From LMUY01 sp965199095 (GTDB lineage: Bacteria > Pseudomonadota > Alphaproteobacteria > Acetobacterales > Acetobacteraceae): DNA of 64,000 nucleotides. Below the pieces are notes generated by a model, which searched no databases, was not told where the DNA came from, and was given only the letters and a program-made list of their open reading frames with translations. The DNA lies in the NCBI GenBank assembly GCA_965199095.1, contig CBDAQM010000003.1, positions 124,001-188,000 on the forward strand, given 5' to 3'. Below are positions 1 through 8,930 of this stretch, piece by piece; position 1 is the first letter of the stretch; the number at the start of each line of letters is the position of its first letter. The translations under genes were made by a program, and so were the position numbers.

Positions 1-869
1 AGGCCACCGGGCACGACGCAATCCATCATCATGCGGTGGCCGAAGGCCTGGGCCGCCGCCCGGAGCATCTGCTCACGCTGCCAGCCCAGCCGGCCGCAAA
101 GCCGCGGCATCGCCCCGCACGCTGCTGCGAGGTCGCCCAGATGGGTGGCGATCCGCTCGGCCTCCGCCATGACCCCGCGCAGCATGATGGCGCGCGGGGG
201 CGCCTCGACACCCAAGGCTGCCTCCGCCGCGCCGGCGAAGGCCACGCCGTTGGCGACCGTCGCGTCGGCGGACAGGCGCGCCGCGAACCGGGCGGCCGCG
301 CGTGGCGACTTGCCGCGCATCAGCAGCAGGATGCCTTTATGGGCATAGCCCAGCCGCGCCTCCATCGCCGCAACCACCTCGCCCTCCGCATGGATGCGGT
401 AATGCACCGGCTCCGCCGGGTGGCCGAGCACCGGCCCGACCGGGATCTGCATCAGCTCGCCCGCCGGGCGGAACGCGTATTCGGTGGCCCCGCTGGCCGG
501 TCCGTGCCGGGCGGAGAGCGGCTGGGTGACGCTCCAGCGCCCGTGGTCCAGCCATGGGCGCGCGTCCAGGCCGCCCTGCGCCCGGTGGCCCCATAGATCA
601 TGCACCATCCGCTCAGGCAGGGCGGCAGCCGGAAAGCGTGGCGACAGGGCCGGATACTCGCCATCCCGCACCGCCGTCGACGCAAGCAGGATTTGCCCGG
701 CGCCCCCGCTGGCGAACAGCGCGTAGATCGCGGCCGTGTCGGCCCAGAGCGCCAGCAGAACTAGGCCGTCCGGGGCGAGCGCCAGCCATTGCTCGGCCGG
801 CAGGACATAGCGCGGCCAGGGCCGGCACGGCACCAGCGGGGATGCCCGGATCAGGTCGGCGCTGCTCAT
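1..869 (-). CDS. hyfG: HyfG/NuoD-like large subunit of a hydrogenase-4-related complex (partial)
   Basis: C-terminus lies beyond the window. The N-terminal ~100 residues resemble the NuoC-like part of HycE/HyfG. The NuoD-like part follows, with PVHYRIHAEGEVV and EARLGYAHKGILLLMRGK. Where HycE carries its nickel-binding CGIC after this segment, this protein reads ARLSADATVANGVAF, so the N-terminal cysteine pair is absent. That points to an energy-converting-hydrogenase-related (Ehr) subunit rather than an active NiFe hydrogenase; this is inference, as the C-terminal cysteine pair cannot be seen. The ATG overlaps the stop of the hyfF-like gene (ATGA), so translation is probably coupled. Probable membrane-associated cytoplasmic subunit. 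Confidence 0.75.
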   Translation of the reverse strand, partial: MSSADLIRASPLVPCRPWPRYVLPAEQWLALAPDGLVLLALWADTAAIYALFASGGAGQILLASTAVRDGEYPALSPRFPAAALPERMVHDLWGHRAQGGLDARPWLDHGRWSVTQPLSARHGPASGATEYAFRPAGELMQIPVGPVLGHPAEPVHYRIHAEGEVVAAMEARLGYAHKGILLLMRGKSPRAAARFAARLSADATVANGVAFAGAAEAALGVEAPPRAIMLRGVMAEAERIATHLGDLAAACGAMPRLCGRLGWQREQMLRAAAQAFGHRMMMDCVVPGG

Positions 870-2068
870 CGTGCCGCCGCCGCGATGCCCTGCAGCCAGG
901 CCGCGATGGCCGGCGGCATGGTCCAGGCCCCGACCAAGGCCAGGCCCACCCCGATCCAGCCCAGCCGGGCGTCCTGGCCGGTCGGCGGCAGGCGGCGCAA
1001 CGCCAGCGCCGCAACGCCGAACAGGCTGCATCCCAGGATCGTGGCCAAGACCGCGCTCCATCCCGCCGCGTCCATCACAAGGGCAAAGCCGCTCGCGAAC
1101 ACACCAAGGGGCGGGAGCCCCGCCAAAGCGGCCAGTCCAACCCGTGATCCAGTCGCCGCCGCGCTCAGCGCGAGGCAGCCGAGCGTCAGATGCAGCAAGG
1201 CGGCGTCCGTCGCCGCGGCGCCGCCGGTGCCGAAGCCGACCAGCACCGCCCCGAACACCGCGATCAAGCACGCCGCCACCGTCCCGCCGCGTTCCCGCAG
1301 GCACAGCAGCGCAGTCCCCAGGCCAGCCAGCCCCACCGTGAGCAGCAGGCCACCCGGGGCGATGGCGTGGCCGCTGCCGTCCAGCACGCCGCGCAACCGC
1401 AGCGCCACCACCAGCCAAACGCCGCCGAGCGGTCCGGCAAGCATCGCCAGCCCGCGCGGCAGGATCGCCCCGCTCCACATGGCCCAAATCGGCGTCAGGC
1501 CGCACGACACTCCCAAGCCCAGCATCATCAGGCCGTATCCGGCGCTCAGGGCCATGCCGTTCGCACCAGCCCCGAGGTCCGACAGCGCGCTCCAGCGCAA
1601 GGCCGACCAGCCAGGCCCGATGGCCGGCGCCGTGCCGACATACAGCAGCACCGTGCCGAACACGGCCAACCCGGCGCCGGTCGCGGCGGCGGCCAGCAGG
1701 GGACCCGGCGCCGCCAGCCGGAGGCAGAACACGGCGGCGACGCCAGCCCCGCCCGCCGCGATGGCCGTGAGTCCGGCGCCGTCGGACAGCAGCGCCAGGC
1801 TGACCAGGCCGACCAGCAGGGCCAACGGAGCCGGACTTGCCTCCAACCCGTTGGCCATCAGCCAGGCGAAGCCGGTCAGCACCATCACGTGCACGACCAG
1901 CGGGTCCGGCAGCAGCCACCCGCCCAGGCTGCTCCCGGTCCAAGGCATACTGACGGCGAGCGCCAGGTAAAGCACGGCACAGCCGAGCGACAGGGCCCGG
2001 ACGCCGCGCACCCACGGGACGAGCGCCGCCAGCGCCAGAGGCAGCACGATGCAGAGCCCGCCGATCAC
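866..2068 (-). CDS. hyfF: HyfF/NuoN-like proton-translocating membrane subunit (short)
   Basis: About 400 residues, almost entirely hydrophobic with around a dozen predicted membrane spans, related to the antiporter-like subunits (HyfF, NuoL/M/N). It is shorter than E. coli HyfF (about 526). The GTG start overlaps the stop of the preceding gene (GTGA); longer upstream reading is a shadow of that gene. In the segment where family members have a conserved Lys before the Pro-His motif, it reads VSCGLTPIWAMWSGAI, so canonical charged residues seem replaced. Neighbours support membership of a five-subunit complex. Membrane role is likely; proton pumping is doubtful. Confidence 0.72.
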   Translation of the reverse strand: MIGGLCIVLPLALAALVPWVRGVRALSLGCAVLYLALAVSMPWTGSSLGGWLLPDPLVVHVMVLTGFAWLMANGLEASPAPLALLVGLVSLALLSDGAGLTAIAAGGAGVAAVFCLRLAAPGPLLAAAATGAGLAVFGTVLLYVGTAPAIGPGWSALRWSALSDLGAGANGMALSAGYGLMMLGLGVSCGLTPIWAMWSGAILPRGLAMLAGPLGGVWLVVALRLRGVLDGSGHAIAPGGLLLTVGLAGLGTALLCLRERGGTVAACLIAVFGAVLVGFGTGGAAATDAALLHLTLGCLALSAAATGSRVGLAALAGLPPLGVFASGFALVMDAAGWSAVLATILGCSLFGVAALALRRLPPTGQDARLGWIGVGLALVGAWTMPPAIAAWLQGIAAAAR

Positions 2069-2598
2069 CGGCGCACCCAGACCAGGCGGCTGCCATCCTT
2101 GATGATCACCACCGCCAAGCCGGCCAGCGCCACCGTCAAGACCGGCCGCAGCGGCAGCCCCGGAACGACGATCATGCCCAGGACGACGCCGTTCAGCAGG
2201 GAAAGCACGCCGTACGGCCCCGTGCTTGCCGCTGCCCCCAACAGGCCCAGCAACACGATGGCGAGCGGCACCCCCAACCCGTCCGACGGGGCGCTTGCCG
2301 TCGCCAGCACCACCAGCAGCAAGGCCGCGCACAGCGTCACCACCGGGAAAGCGGCACGCCACGCGATCACGGGCCGGTTGAGCCACAGCACCAGAGCCTG
2401 CAACACCAGGATCCCCGTCACCGCCGAAAGCGTCCAATCGGACTGGAGCCCGGCCTGGCACAGCGCCACCAGCCCGATGACCAGAAGCTGGGCAGCATAG
2501 GAGGCCGCCCGCAACCGCTGGCTCGCCACGATGGCGAATGACAGCAGGAGGGCCGACAACTCCAACAGCCGGGCCAGGTCCAACACTCCGGCCATCAT
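2065..2598 (-). CDS. hyfE: HyfE/NuoK-like membrane subunit
   Basis: A 177-residue hydrophobic protein with about six predicted membrane spans, starting MMAGVLDLARLLEL. Length and position between the NuoH-like and NuoN-like genes match hydrogenase-4 component E. It starts at an ATGA overlap with the upstream gene and ends in a GTGA overlap with the next. No cofactor motif is expected for this subunit. The family call rests mostly on order, length and topology, as sequence is weakly conserved in this family. Confidence 0.72.
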   Translation of the reverse strand: MMAGVLDLARLLELSALLLSFAIVASQRLRAASYAAQLLVIGLVALCQAGLQSDWTLSAVTGILVLQALVLWLNRPVIAWRAAFPVVTLCAALLLVVLATASAPSDGLGVPLAIVLLGLLGAAASTGPYGVLSLLNGVVLGMIVVPGLPLRPVLTVALAGLAVVIIKDGSRLVWVRR

Positions 2599-3503
2599 GT
2601 CAGGCCCTGGCCGGCAAACAGGAACAGCACGGCCAGCAGGCCCAGCAGCACGGCGGCGCCCATCAACGGACCCACCGCCACCTGCCCGGCCCGGTGCAAC
2701 GCCGGCCCGGCCACGGCGCAGGCGACGCCCAGCACGGCCAGTTTCACGACCCAGGCGGCCAACCCGACCAGCCAGTCCAGCGGGCCGGAACCGGCCAGCG
2801 CGATGCCGCCCGGCAGCAGCAACGCCGCCACCAGCGACAGCCACACCACCCGGCGCAAGGCCATCGCGGCCTCCGCCGCTGCTTCGTGCCAGCCAGATGC
2901 CTCGGCGAAGCCCGTGTTGCCCTCGGCCTCGGCCGCGACCACCACGCCGGCCAATCCGGCGACCGCCAGCAGCAGCGGCACGCCCGGAACCAACGCCTCG
3001 TGCAGGGAGGCGACCGATGCATCCAAATTGGTCGTTCCGGTCAACAGCGCGACGGTGAACACGACCAGCAAAACGGCGGGCTCGGCCAGCGCGCCGAGCC
3101 GGATGCTCCGCAGGGCGGCCAAGCCGGCCGGGCCAGTCCCCGCATCGATCGCGGCCAAAGCGAGGATCCCGCGCGCCAGCCCCAGCAACCCGGCGATCAC
3201 GACCAAGTCGGCCATGGGCGCGGTGGCCATTCCCAAGGCAAAGCTGGGCACCAGCAGGGCTGCCACGGCGATGGCGGCCAGTGCGACGGCTGGCGCCCAG
3301 GGCAGGAGGGCGGAGGTCCCTTCCGCCACCACCGGGCGCTTGCGCAGCAAGCGGCGCCAATCGTGCCAAGGCTGCAAGACCGGCGGCCCGACATGCCCGG
3401 CCAAACGCGCCCTTGCCCAAGGCATCATACCGGCGAGCAGCAGCGCCATCCCCGCCATGACGGCCGCATGCAACAGCAGCGCCACCACGCCGGCGACGAT
3501 CAT
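2595..3503 (-). CDS. hyfC: HyfC/NuoH-like membrane subunit
   Basis: 302 residues of the NuoH/HycD/HyfC family, the membrane anchor that connects the redox arm to the membrane arm. After the first span it has the typical motif PWHDWRRLLRKRPVV followed by further hydrophobic spans, and an acidic cytoplasmic loop near EAEGNTGFAEASGWHEA as in family members. Start chosen at the ATGA overlap with the hyfB-like gene; upstream in-frame sequence is a shadow of that gene. It is the second gene of the hyfB-C-E-F-G set. Confidence 0.78.
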   Translation of the reverse strand: MIVAGVVALLLHAAVMAGMALLLAGMMPWARARLAGHVGPPVLQPWHDWRRLLRKRPVVAEGTSALLPWAPAVALAAIAVAALLVPSFALGMATAPMADLVVIAGLLGLARGILALAAIDAGTGPAGLAALRSIRLGALAEPAVLLVVFTVALLTGTTNLDASVASLHEALVPGVPLLLAVAGLAGVVVAAEAEGNTGFAEASGWHEAAAEAAMALRRVVWLSLVAALLLPGGIALAGSGPLDWLVGLAAWVVKLAVLGVACAVAGPALHRAGQVAVGPLMGAAVLLGLLAVLFLFAGQGLT

Positions 3504-5305
3504 GCCGGGCCGAACACGGCCAGCGCCAGCAGCAGCAGGACAGCCAGCGCGAGGATCGCGGCCGAGGCGGGACGTCGCAGCCCGCCGGGCGGCCATGTCG
3601 CCTCGATGTGCAGCCGCAGCCGAGGCAAGGCTGGGAGCGTGACGGACTGGCTCGGCAGGCCCGTCGCGAGCGCCGCCGCCGTCACCTGCGTCGCCGGGTC
3701 GCCGAACGGCATCCAGGCGGGTGGCGCGGCGAACCCGTCCTCCCAGGCGGGAACCAATTGGGAGGATGGCAGCCGGCCGCGCCGCGCCAGGATGGCGACC
3801 ACGCCCAATGCCGCCGCGATCAGCACGGCGGCGGCCCAGGGCAGGTAGCCCGGTGAATCGACCTGGGTCCGCAGCCCCAGCCAATCCCCCTGGCCATCCA
3901 GCCCGGCGGAGGTCACGATCCGCTGGGCAGACCGTGTCAGCCGCAACGCCACGCCCGGGAACAGGCCGAGCAGGACGCAGAGCGCCGTAAGGCCCAGGAT
4001 CGTCCAACGCTGCGCCACCCCGGCATCTTCCGCCGCGGCGGCACGCGGTGTGCGCGGCCGTCCCAGGAACGCCACCCCGCCCAACCGGATGGCCGCAAGG
4101 GCGCCGAACCCGGCCGACAGGCCGAACACGCCGACAACCGCGACGACCACCAATTGCAGCGACAGCCCGCCGATCCGCGGCACGGCGAACAAGGCCTGCA
4201 GCACCATCCAGGCACTTGCGAACCCGGCGCTCATCGGCGCCAGCGCCAGGCTGAGCCCGCAGACCAGCATGCCCACGGCCACCACCGGCATGCGCCCCGC
4301 CAAGCCGCCCAGCCGGTCCAAGGTCTGGCTGCCGGCGCCGGACGCGGCCGCGTCCGTCACCACCCCGGCGAGGCTGGCGAAGACCGCGTGGTTGAGCGCG
4401 TGCAGCATGGCCCCGCCAAGCGCCAACGTGGCCAGCGGCAACATGTCCGCACCGCGCGCCGCCTCCGCCACGCCCAGCCCTGCCAGCATCCAGCCGGCAT
4501 GCTGTGTGGCTATTCCCGCCAGGATCCCGGCAAAACTCGACGCCCGCACCGCCCGCATGACGCCGATCCCGGCAGAGGCGGCGGCCGCCAGCAGGACGGG
4601 CAGGCCCCACCAGCCCGGCGTCACCGGGCCGCACAAATCCGCCAGCACGCGCGTGGCGAGGTAGAGCCCGACCGCCGGGGCCAGCGCCCGAAGCGGCATG
4701 CCGGCCGTCTCCAGCGCCAGGAACGGCCGGTGCCAGGGCGCCCAGCCGACCAGGGGCGCCACGCCCAGCAGCGTCAGGGCAAGGACGGCAGCAGAGCGCG
4801 CTCCGTCAGGCGGGGCGGCACGGATGAGCGCGAAGGTGGGACCCGGGCCGGCCGACAGCACGATGAACGCGCCGGACAGCAGGAACACGCCGGCCAGTGC
4901 CGCCAGCCGCGGCTGCCACCCGCAACACACCAGCGCGAAGACGGAGACGCCCAGGATGGCGACCCGCACGTCGCCGGCCAGCACGACCAGCAGCACCGCG
5001 GCTAGGAACCCCGGCAAGGCGCCTGATGCGGGTTGGCCAAGCTGGCCGCAGGCGGCGACCAGCCCGGCGAACGCCGCCAGCAGCACGAAGAACGCGCTTA
5101 GCGGATCAACCACCAGGCCGCTGCCGAGCAATTGCGATTGGCCGCCCGCGAAGACCAGCCCGAGCGCCAGAACGATCGCAAAGCCGCACAGCCCGGCCGT
5201 GGCCGGGGCGATGCCGCGGGGCGGCAGGATCGGCGCTGCGACGGCCGTCAACCCGAGGACGAACAACACCCCCACGAGGATCGGCAGGCCGAGCAGCGCC
5301 ACCAT
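3500..5305 (-). CDS. hyfB: HyfB/NuoL-M-like membrane subunit
   Basis: 601 residues with many membrane spans, related to hydrogenase-4 subunit B. Recognisable are the early DPLSAFFVLL motif, the central LNHAVFASLAG segment (LNHxxFK in relatives) and an extended C-terminal part. Where antiporter-like proteins have GxKAGxxPLHxWLP this one has VAPLVGWAPWHRPFL, so the canonical lysine appears missing. The ATG shares one base with the stop of the aldo/keto reductase (TGATG). First gene of the Ehr-like set. Confidence 0.77.
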   Translation of the reverse strand: MVALLGLPILVGVLFVLGLTAVAAPILPPRGIAPATAGLCGFAIVLALGLVFAGGQSQLLGSGLVVDPLSAFFVLLAAFAGLVAACGQLGQPASGALPGFLAAVLLVVLAGDVRVAILGVSVFALVCCGWQPRLAALAGVFLLSGAFIVLSAGPGPTFALIRAAPPDGARSAAVLALTLLGVAPLVGWAPWHRPFLALETAGMPLRALAPAVGLYLATRVLADLCGPVTPGWWGLPVLLAAAASAGIGVMRAVRASSFAGILAGIATQHAGWMLAGLGVAEAARGADMLPLATLALGGAMLHALNHAVFASLAGVVTDAAASGAGSQTLDRLGGLAGRMPVVAVGMLVCGLSLALAPMSAGFASAWMVLQALFAVPRIGGLSLQLVVVAVVGVFGLSAGFGALAAIRLGGVAFLGRPRTPRAAAAEDAGVAQRWTILGLTALCVLLGLFPGVALRLTRSAQRIVTSAGLDGQGDWLGLRTQVDSPGYLPWAAAVLIAAALGVVAILARRGRLPSSQLVPAWEDGFAAPPAWMPFGDPATQVTAAALATGLPSQSVTLPALPRLRLHIEATWPPGGLRRPASAAILALAVLLLLALAVFGPA

Positions 5306-6129
5306 CACAGCATCTCGAGCGGCTGGCGGCTCCGGGGTGGTGCGAAGGCGTCGTCGATCGCGGCCAGGTCGGCCGCCGACAGGTCCAGCCCGGCCGCCGC
5401 GGCATTCGCCCGGACGTGGTCCAGGTCGGAGGCTTTCGGAATGCTGATGATGCCGGGCAACCGGGCCGACCAGGCGATGGCGATCTGCGCCGGGCTCGCG
5501 CCATGCCGCGCGGCGATGTGCGCCAGCACGGGGTGGCGGAGCAGCGCACCTGCCTGGCCGACCGGGGAATAGGCCATGATCGGGAGGTGGCGTTCGGCAC
5601 ACCAGGGGATCAGGTCGAACTCGATCCCCCGCGCCTCGGGGTTGTACAGCACCTGGTTGGCCGCCATGGCGCCGTCGCCGAGCTCCGCCAGATCGTCCAC
5701 GTCGAAGTTCGACACGCCCCAGCGCAGGATTTTCCCCGCCTCGACCAGGCGGCCGAACGCCTCGACCGTTTCGCTCAGCGCCGTGCCGCCGCGCCAGTGC
5801 AGCAAATAGAGGTCCAGCCGGTCGGTCCCGAGCCGCTGCAGGCTCGCATCGCAGCTTCGCTCCATCGCGCGACGCGTGGCGTTCTGCGGATAGACCTTGC
5901 TGACCAGGAACACGTCGTCGCGACGCCCGGCGATCGCCTGGCCAACGACCCGCTCCGACCCGCCATCGCCATACATCTCGGCGGTGTCGATCAGGGTCAT
6001 GCCGAGGTCGAGGCCCAGACGCAGCGCATCCGCCTCCGCGCCGGGCGGCCGATGCCCCTCGCCCATGCGCCACGTCCCCTGCCCGATCACCGGGACGGTC
6101 GCGCCATCGGGAAGGCGCACCGTCCTCAT
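5305..6129 (-). CDS. aldo/keto reductase
   Basis: 274-residue NADPH-dependent aldo/keto reductase of the (beta/alpha)8 fold. The catalytic tetrad is visible as Asp and Tyr in LIDTAEMYGDGGSE, Lys in FLVSKVYP and His in LYLLHWRGG. The C-terminal half has the cofactor-binding IPKASDLDHVRANA region. Substrate cannot be deduced. ATGA overlap with the HAD gene upstream and TGATG with hyfB downstream place it inside one transcript running from hemE into the hyf-like genes. Confidence 0.88.
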   Translation of the reverse strand: MRTVRLPDGATVPVIGQGTWRMGEGHRPPGAEADALRLGLDLGMTLIDTAEMYGDGGSERVVGQAIAGRRDDVFLVSKVYPQNATRRAMERSCDASLQRLGTDRLDLYLLHWRGGTALSETVEAFGRLVEAGKILRWGVSNFDVDDLAELGDGAMAANQVLYNPEARGIEFDLIPWCAERHLPIMAYSPVGQAGALLRHPVLAHIAARHGASPAQIAIAWSARLPGIISIPKASDLDHVRANAAAAGLDLSAADLAAIDDAFAPPRSRQPLEML

Positions 6130-6800
6130 GCCGCGAAACCCATAGCGGTGCGCAGCAGGGCGGGCAGTTCGGCCAGGGAGCGGATCAGCACCGCCCCCGT
6201 CGCGCGCAGCGCCGGGTCGTCGCCATGCGGGGCGAGTCCAATGCAGGCCATGCCGGCCGCCCGCGCGGCTTGCGCCCCGGGGACGCTGTCCTCCACCACG
6301 AGGCATGCGCCGGGCGGGATCCCCTCGGCCGCCGCGGCGTGCAGGAACACGTCGGGCGCCGGCTTGCCCCGCGCCACGTCGCGCGCGGAGTGCAGCCGCC
6401 CGGCGACCAGCTCCACCATCGCAACGCGCTCGAACTTCGCCGCCATTTCCTCGTGCGAGGAGTTGGAGGCGATCCGGTACGGCAGCCCCAGCGCCGTCGT
6501 GGCCCGCAAGGCATCGTGGGCGCCGGGCATCGCAGCCACCTCCGCGGCCAGCAGGGCGATCAAGCGGTCGCGCAACCCGTCCACCCATCCGTCCGGCACC
6601 GGATGGCCGAGCTTCGGCTCGATCACCGCGGGAATGTCGGACAGGCGGCGGCCCACGAACAAGGCGCAGCTTTCCTCCGTCGTCATCGGCAAGCCGAGCG
6701 CCGTCACCTCCTGCGCGACCAGGCGGTTGGACGGGCCCTCGCTGTCGACGAGCACGCCGTCGCAATCGAAGATCACCAGGCGCAGCGGCAGCGGCGTCAC
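6126..6800 (-). CDS. HAD-superfamily hydrolase (phosphoglycolate phosphatase-like)
   Basis: 224-residue HAD subfamily IA phosphatase. Motif I is VIFDCDGVLVDSEG at residues 9-22 with the nucleophile and acid/base Asp pair. Motif II Ser is in the SNSSHEEMA segment, motif III Lys in RGKPAPDVF, and the acidic VVEDSVPGAQAA is motif IV. Substrate is unknown; relatives act on phosphoglycolate, sugar phosphates or beta-phosphoglucomutase substrates. GTG start overlaps the hemH stop (GTGA), and the gene ends in an ATGA overlap with the aldo/keto reductase. Confidence 0.87.
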   Translation of the reverse strand: MTPLPLRLVIFDCDGVLVDSEGPSNRLVAQEVTALGLPMTTEESCALFVGRRLSDIPAVIEPKLGHPVPDGWVDGLRDRLIALLAAEVAAMPGAHDALRATTALGLPYRIASNSSHEEMAAKFERVAMVELVAGRLHSARDVARGKPAPDVFLHAAAAEGIPPGACLVVEDSVPGAQAARAAGMACIGLAPHGDDPALRATGAVLIRSLAELPALLRTAMGFAA

Positions 6801-7912
6801 GCGGCGGCCTCCGCCATCGGCTGCTCCGCCCGGGCATGCGGGCAGTCACGGTGGTCGCGCGGGCAGGTGCGCCCGCCGACCCAACTGCACAGCCCCGGGC
6901 CGCGCGCCCGGCTGCCGCGCACCAGCTCCGCAAGGCTCTGGATGAACGCCGGGTCGGAGTTCTGCGCCGGCACCCTGAAATAGCCCGGCACCCCTTTGGC
7001 GACGGCGAGGTCGCGGTATTCCACATCCAGTTCGACCAGCGTCTCGGAATGCTCGGACACGAAGGCGATCGGCACCACCAGGACGGCCACCTTGTCATCG
7101 GCGGCCTGGTCGATCGCGTGCTCCGTGCTGGGGTCCAGCCATTTCTGCGGCGTGGCGCGCGATTGATAGCAGATCGTCCAGTCCAGGCCCGGGATGTCCA
7201 AGGCCCGCACCGTGGCGGCGACCGTCCGCTCGATCTGGAACTGGTAGGGATCGCCCCGCTTGACGATCGTTTCCGGCAGGCCGTGGGCCGAGAACAAGAC
7301 CCGCAGTTTCGTCCGGCCCGCCAGCGCCAGCAACGCCGCGTCATAGGCGCGGCGCACCCCGGCGGCCGTGGCGGCGACGTAGCCCGGATCGGCGTGGTAG
7401 CAGCACAGCGTGGTCACCGGCGCCACCAGGTTGGCCTGCGCCGCGGCCTCCCGCCAGGCGGTCAGCGACGAGCCGGTCGTGGTGGTGGAATAGTGCGGAT
7501 ACAGCGGCAGCAGCACGATTTCGTCCGGATGCCAGTCCCGCACCTCCCGCGCCACGGCGTCGCTGAACGGGTGCCAGTAGCGCATCGCCACGAAGCACTT
7601 GACGTCGAACTCGGGCAGCGCCGCCTCCAGCGCCCGCGCCTGCTCGTTGGTCAGGCCGAGCAACGGCGAGCCGCCGCCGAGGATCTGGTAGTTCGCGGTG
7701 GCAGCCTTGGTGCGGGCATAGGCGATGATCCGGGCCAACAACGGGCGCACGAAGAACGGCACGCGCAGGATCGCGGGGTCACGGAACAAATTGACCAGAA
7801 AGGGCCGCACCGATGCCGGCCGGTCCGGGCCACCGAGGTTGAACAGCACGACGGCGAGACGGGTTTTCTGCATGGCGGCAGACGTGGCGGGGCCCAGGGC
7901 GGCGTCAAGCAC
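6797..7912 (-). CDS. hemH: ferrochelatase
   Basis: Inserts ferrous iron into protoporphyrin IX, the last step of protoheme synthesis. VVLFNLGGPDRPASVRPFL near the N-terminus and the active-site His in FSAHGLPETIVKRGDPY are diagnostic. The tail contains three cysteines (CSWVGGRTCPRDHRDC), reminiscent of the C-terminal [2Fe-2S] ligands reported for some alphaproteobacterial ferrochelatases. The GTG at 7912 overlaps the hemE stop by 8 bases and has GGAG upstream; an ATG at 7873 (MQKTRLAVVLF) is the alternative start and fits the family N-terminus equally well. Confidence 0.93.
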   Translation of the reverse strand: MLDAALGPATSAAMQKTRLAVVLFNLGGPDRPASVRPFLVNLFRDPAILRVPFFVRPLLARIIAYARTKAATANYQILGGGSPLLGLTNEQARALEAALPEFDVKCFVAMRYWHPFSDAVAREVRDWHPDEIVLLPLYPHYSTTTTGSSLTAWREAAAQANLVAPVTTLCCYHADPGYVAATAAGVRRAYDAALLALAGRTKLRVLFSAHGLPETIVKRGDPYQFQIERTVAATVRALDIPGLDWTICYQSRATPQKWLDPSTEHAIDQAADDKVAVLVVPIAFVSEHSETLVELDVEYRDLAVAKGVPGYFRVPAQNSDPAFIQSLAELVRGSRARGPGLCSWVGGRTCPRDHRDCPHARAEQPMAEAAA

Positions 7913-8930
7913 GGCGAACCAGCTCCATCAGTTGCACCACGTGCTCAATCGGCGTCTCCGGCACGATGCCGTGGCCCAGGTTGAAGATGGCGGGCCGACC
8001 GCGCCAGGCCGCCAGCACCGGTTTCACCGCATCCGCGAGCGCGGCGCCGCCGGCGACGAGCGCCAGCGGGTCGAGGTTGCCTTGCACCGCGACGCCGGAT
8101 GGCACGGCGGCGGCCGCCCAGGCCGGATCGATCGACGTATCGATCCCGACCGCCTGCACGCCCGTTGCCGTGGCGTATTCACCCAGCAGCGCCCCTGCCA
8201 GGCGGGGGAACCCGATCACCGGCACATCCGGATGCGCCGCCCGCAATGCGGCCACAATGCGCCGCGTCGGCTCGATCACGAAGCGGCGGAACTGCGCGGC
8301 CGGCAACACGCCCGCCCAGGAATCGAACAGCATCACCGTGTCCGCCCCGGCCGCGACCTGCGCCAGCAGATAGGCCATGGTCTGCTCCACCAGCAGCGCC
8401 AGCAGTGCGTCGAACAGGGCCGGATCCCGATACGCGAGCAGGCGGAGCGCCGGGAACTCCTTGGAGCCGCGGCCCTCCACCATGTAGCAGGCGACCGTCC
8501 ATGGACTGCCGGCAAACCCGATCAGCGCCGTCTCCGCCGGCAGTTCCGCGCGGATGCGGGTGATCGCCTGCATCACCGGGGCCACGACCGTCGGCACGCG
8601 TCCGGCGTCCAGCTTGGCGAAACCGGCGCTGTCGCGGATCGGCGCCAGCAGTGGGCCCTCCCCCTCGGCATAGCGCAAATCCTGCCCCAGCGCGTAGGGC
8701 AGCAGCAGGATGTCGCAGAACAGGATGGCGGCGTCGAAGCCGAAGCGACGGATTGGCTGCAACGTCACTTCGGTCGCCAGCGCTGGGGTGAGGCACAGAT
8801 CCAGGAAGCTGCCCGCCTTGGCCCGCAGCGCGCGGTATTCGGGCAAATACCGCCCCGCCTGCCGCATCAGCCAGACGGGAGGCGGCCAGACGGGGTCGCC
8901 CGCCAGGGCACGGAGCAGGGAGGAGGTCAC
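7905..8930 (-). CDS. hemE: uroporphyrinogen decarboxylase
   Basis: Decarboxylates uroporphyrinogen III to coproporphyrinogen III. About 341 residues, the normal length. The signature WLMRQAGRYLPEYR is at residues ~20-33, and GFAGSPWTVACYM and FNLGHGIVPETP are also typical. Start chosen at GTG 8930 (MTSSLLRALAG), which gives the family N-terminus; the TTG at 8951 adds residues not seen in relatives. It is the first gene of the leftward run and borders the candidate replication origin. Confidence 0.95.
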   Translation of the reverse strand: MTSSLLRALAGDPVWPPPVWLMRQAGRYLPEYRALRAKAGSFLDLCLTPALATEVTLQPIRRFGFDAAILFCDILLLPYALGQDLRYAEGEGPLLAPIRDSAGFAKLDAGRVPTVVAPVMQAITRIRAELPAETALIGFAGSPWTVACYMVEGRGSKEFPALRLLAYRDPALFDALLALLVEQTMAYLLAQVAAGADTVMLFDSWAGVLPAAQFRRFVIEPTRRIVAALRAAHPDVPVIGFPRLAGALLGEYATATGVQAVGIDTSIDPAWAAAAVPSGVAVQGNLDPLALVAGGAALADAVKPVLAAWRGRPAIFNLGHGIVPETPIEHVVQLMELVRRA

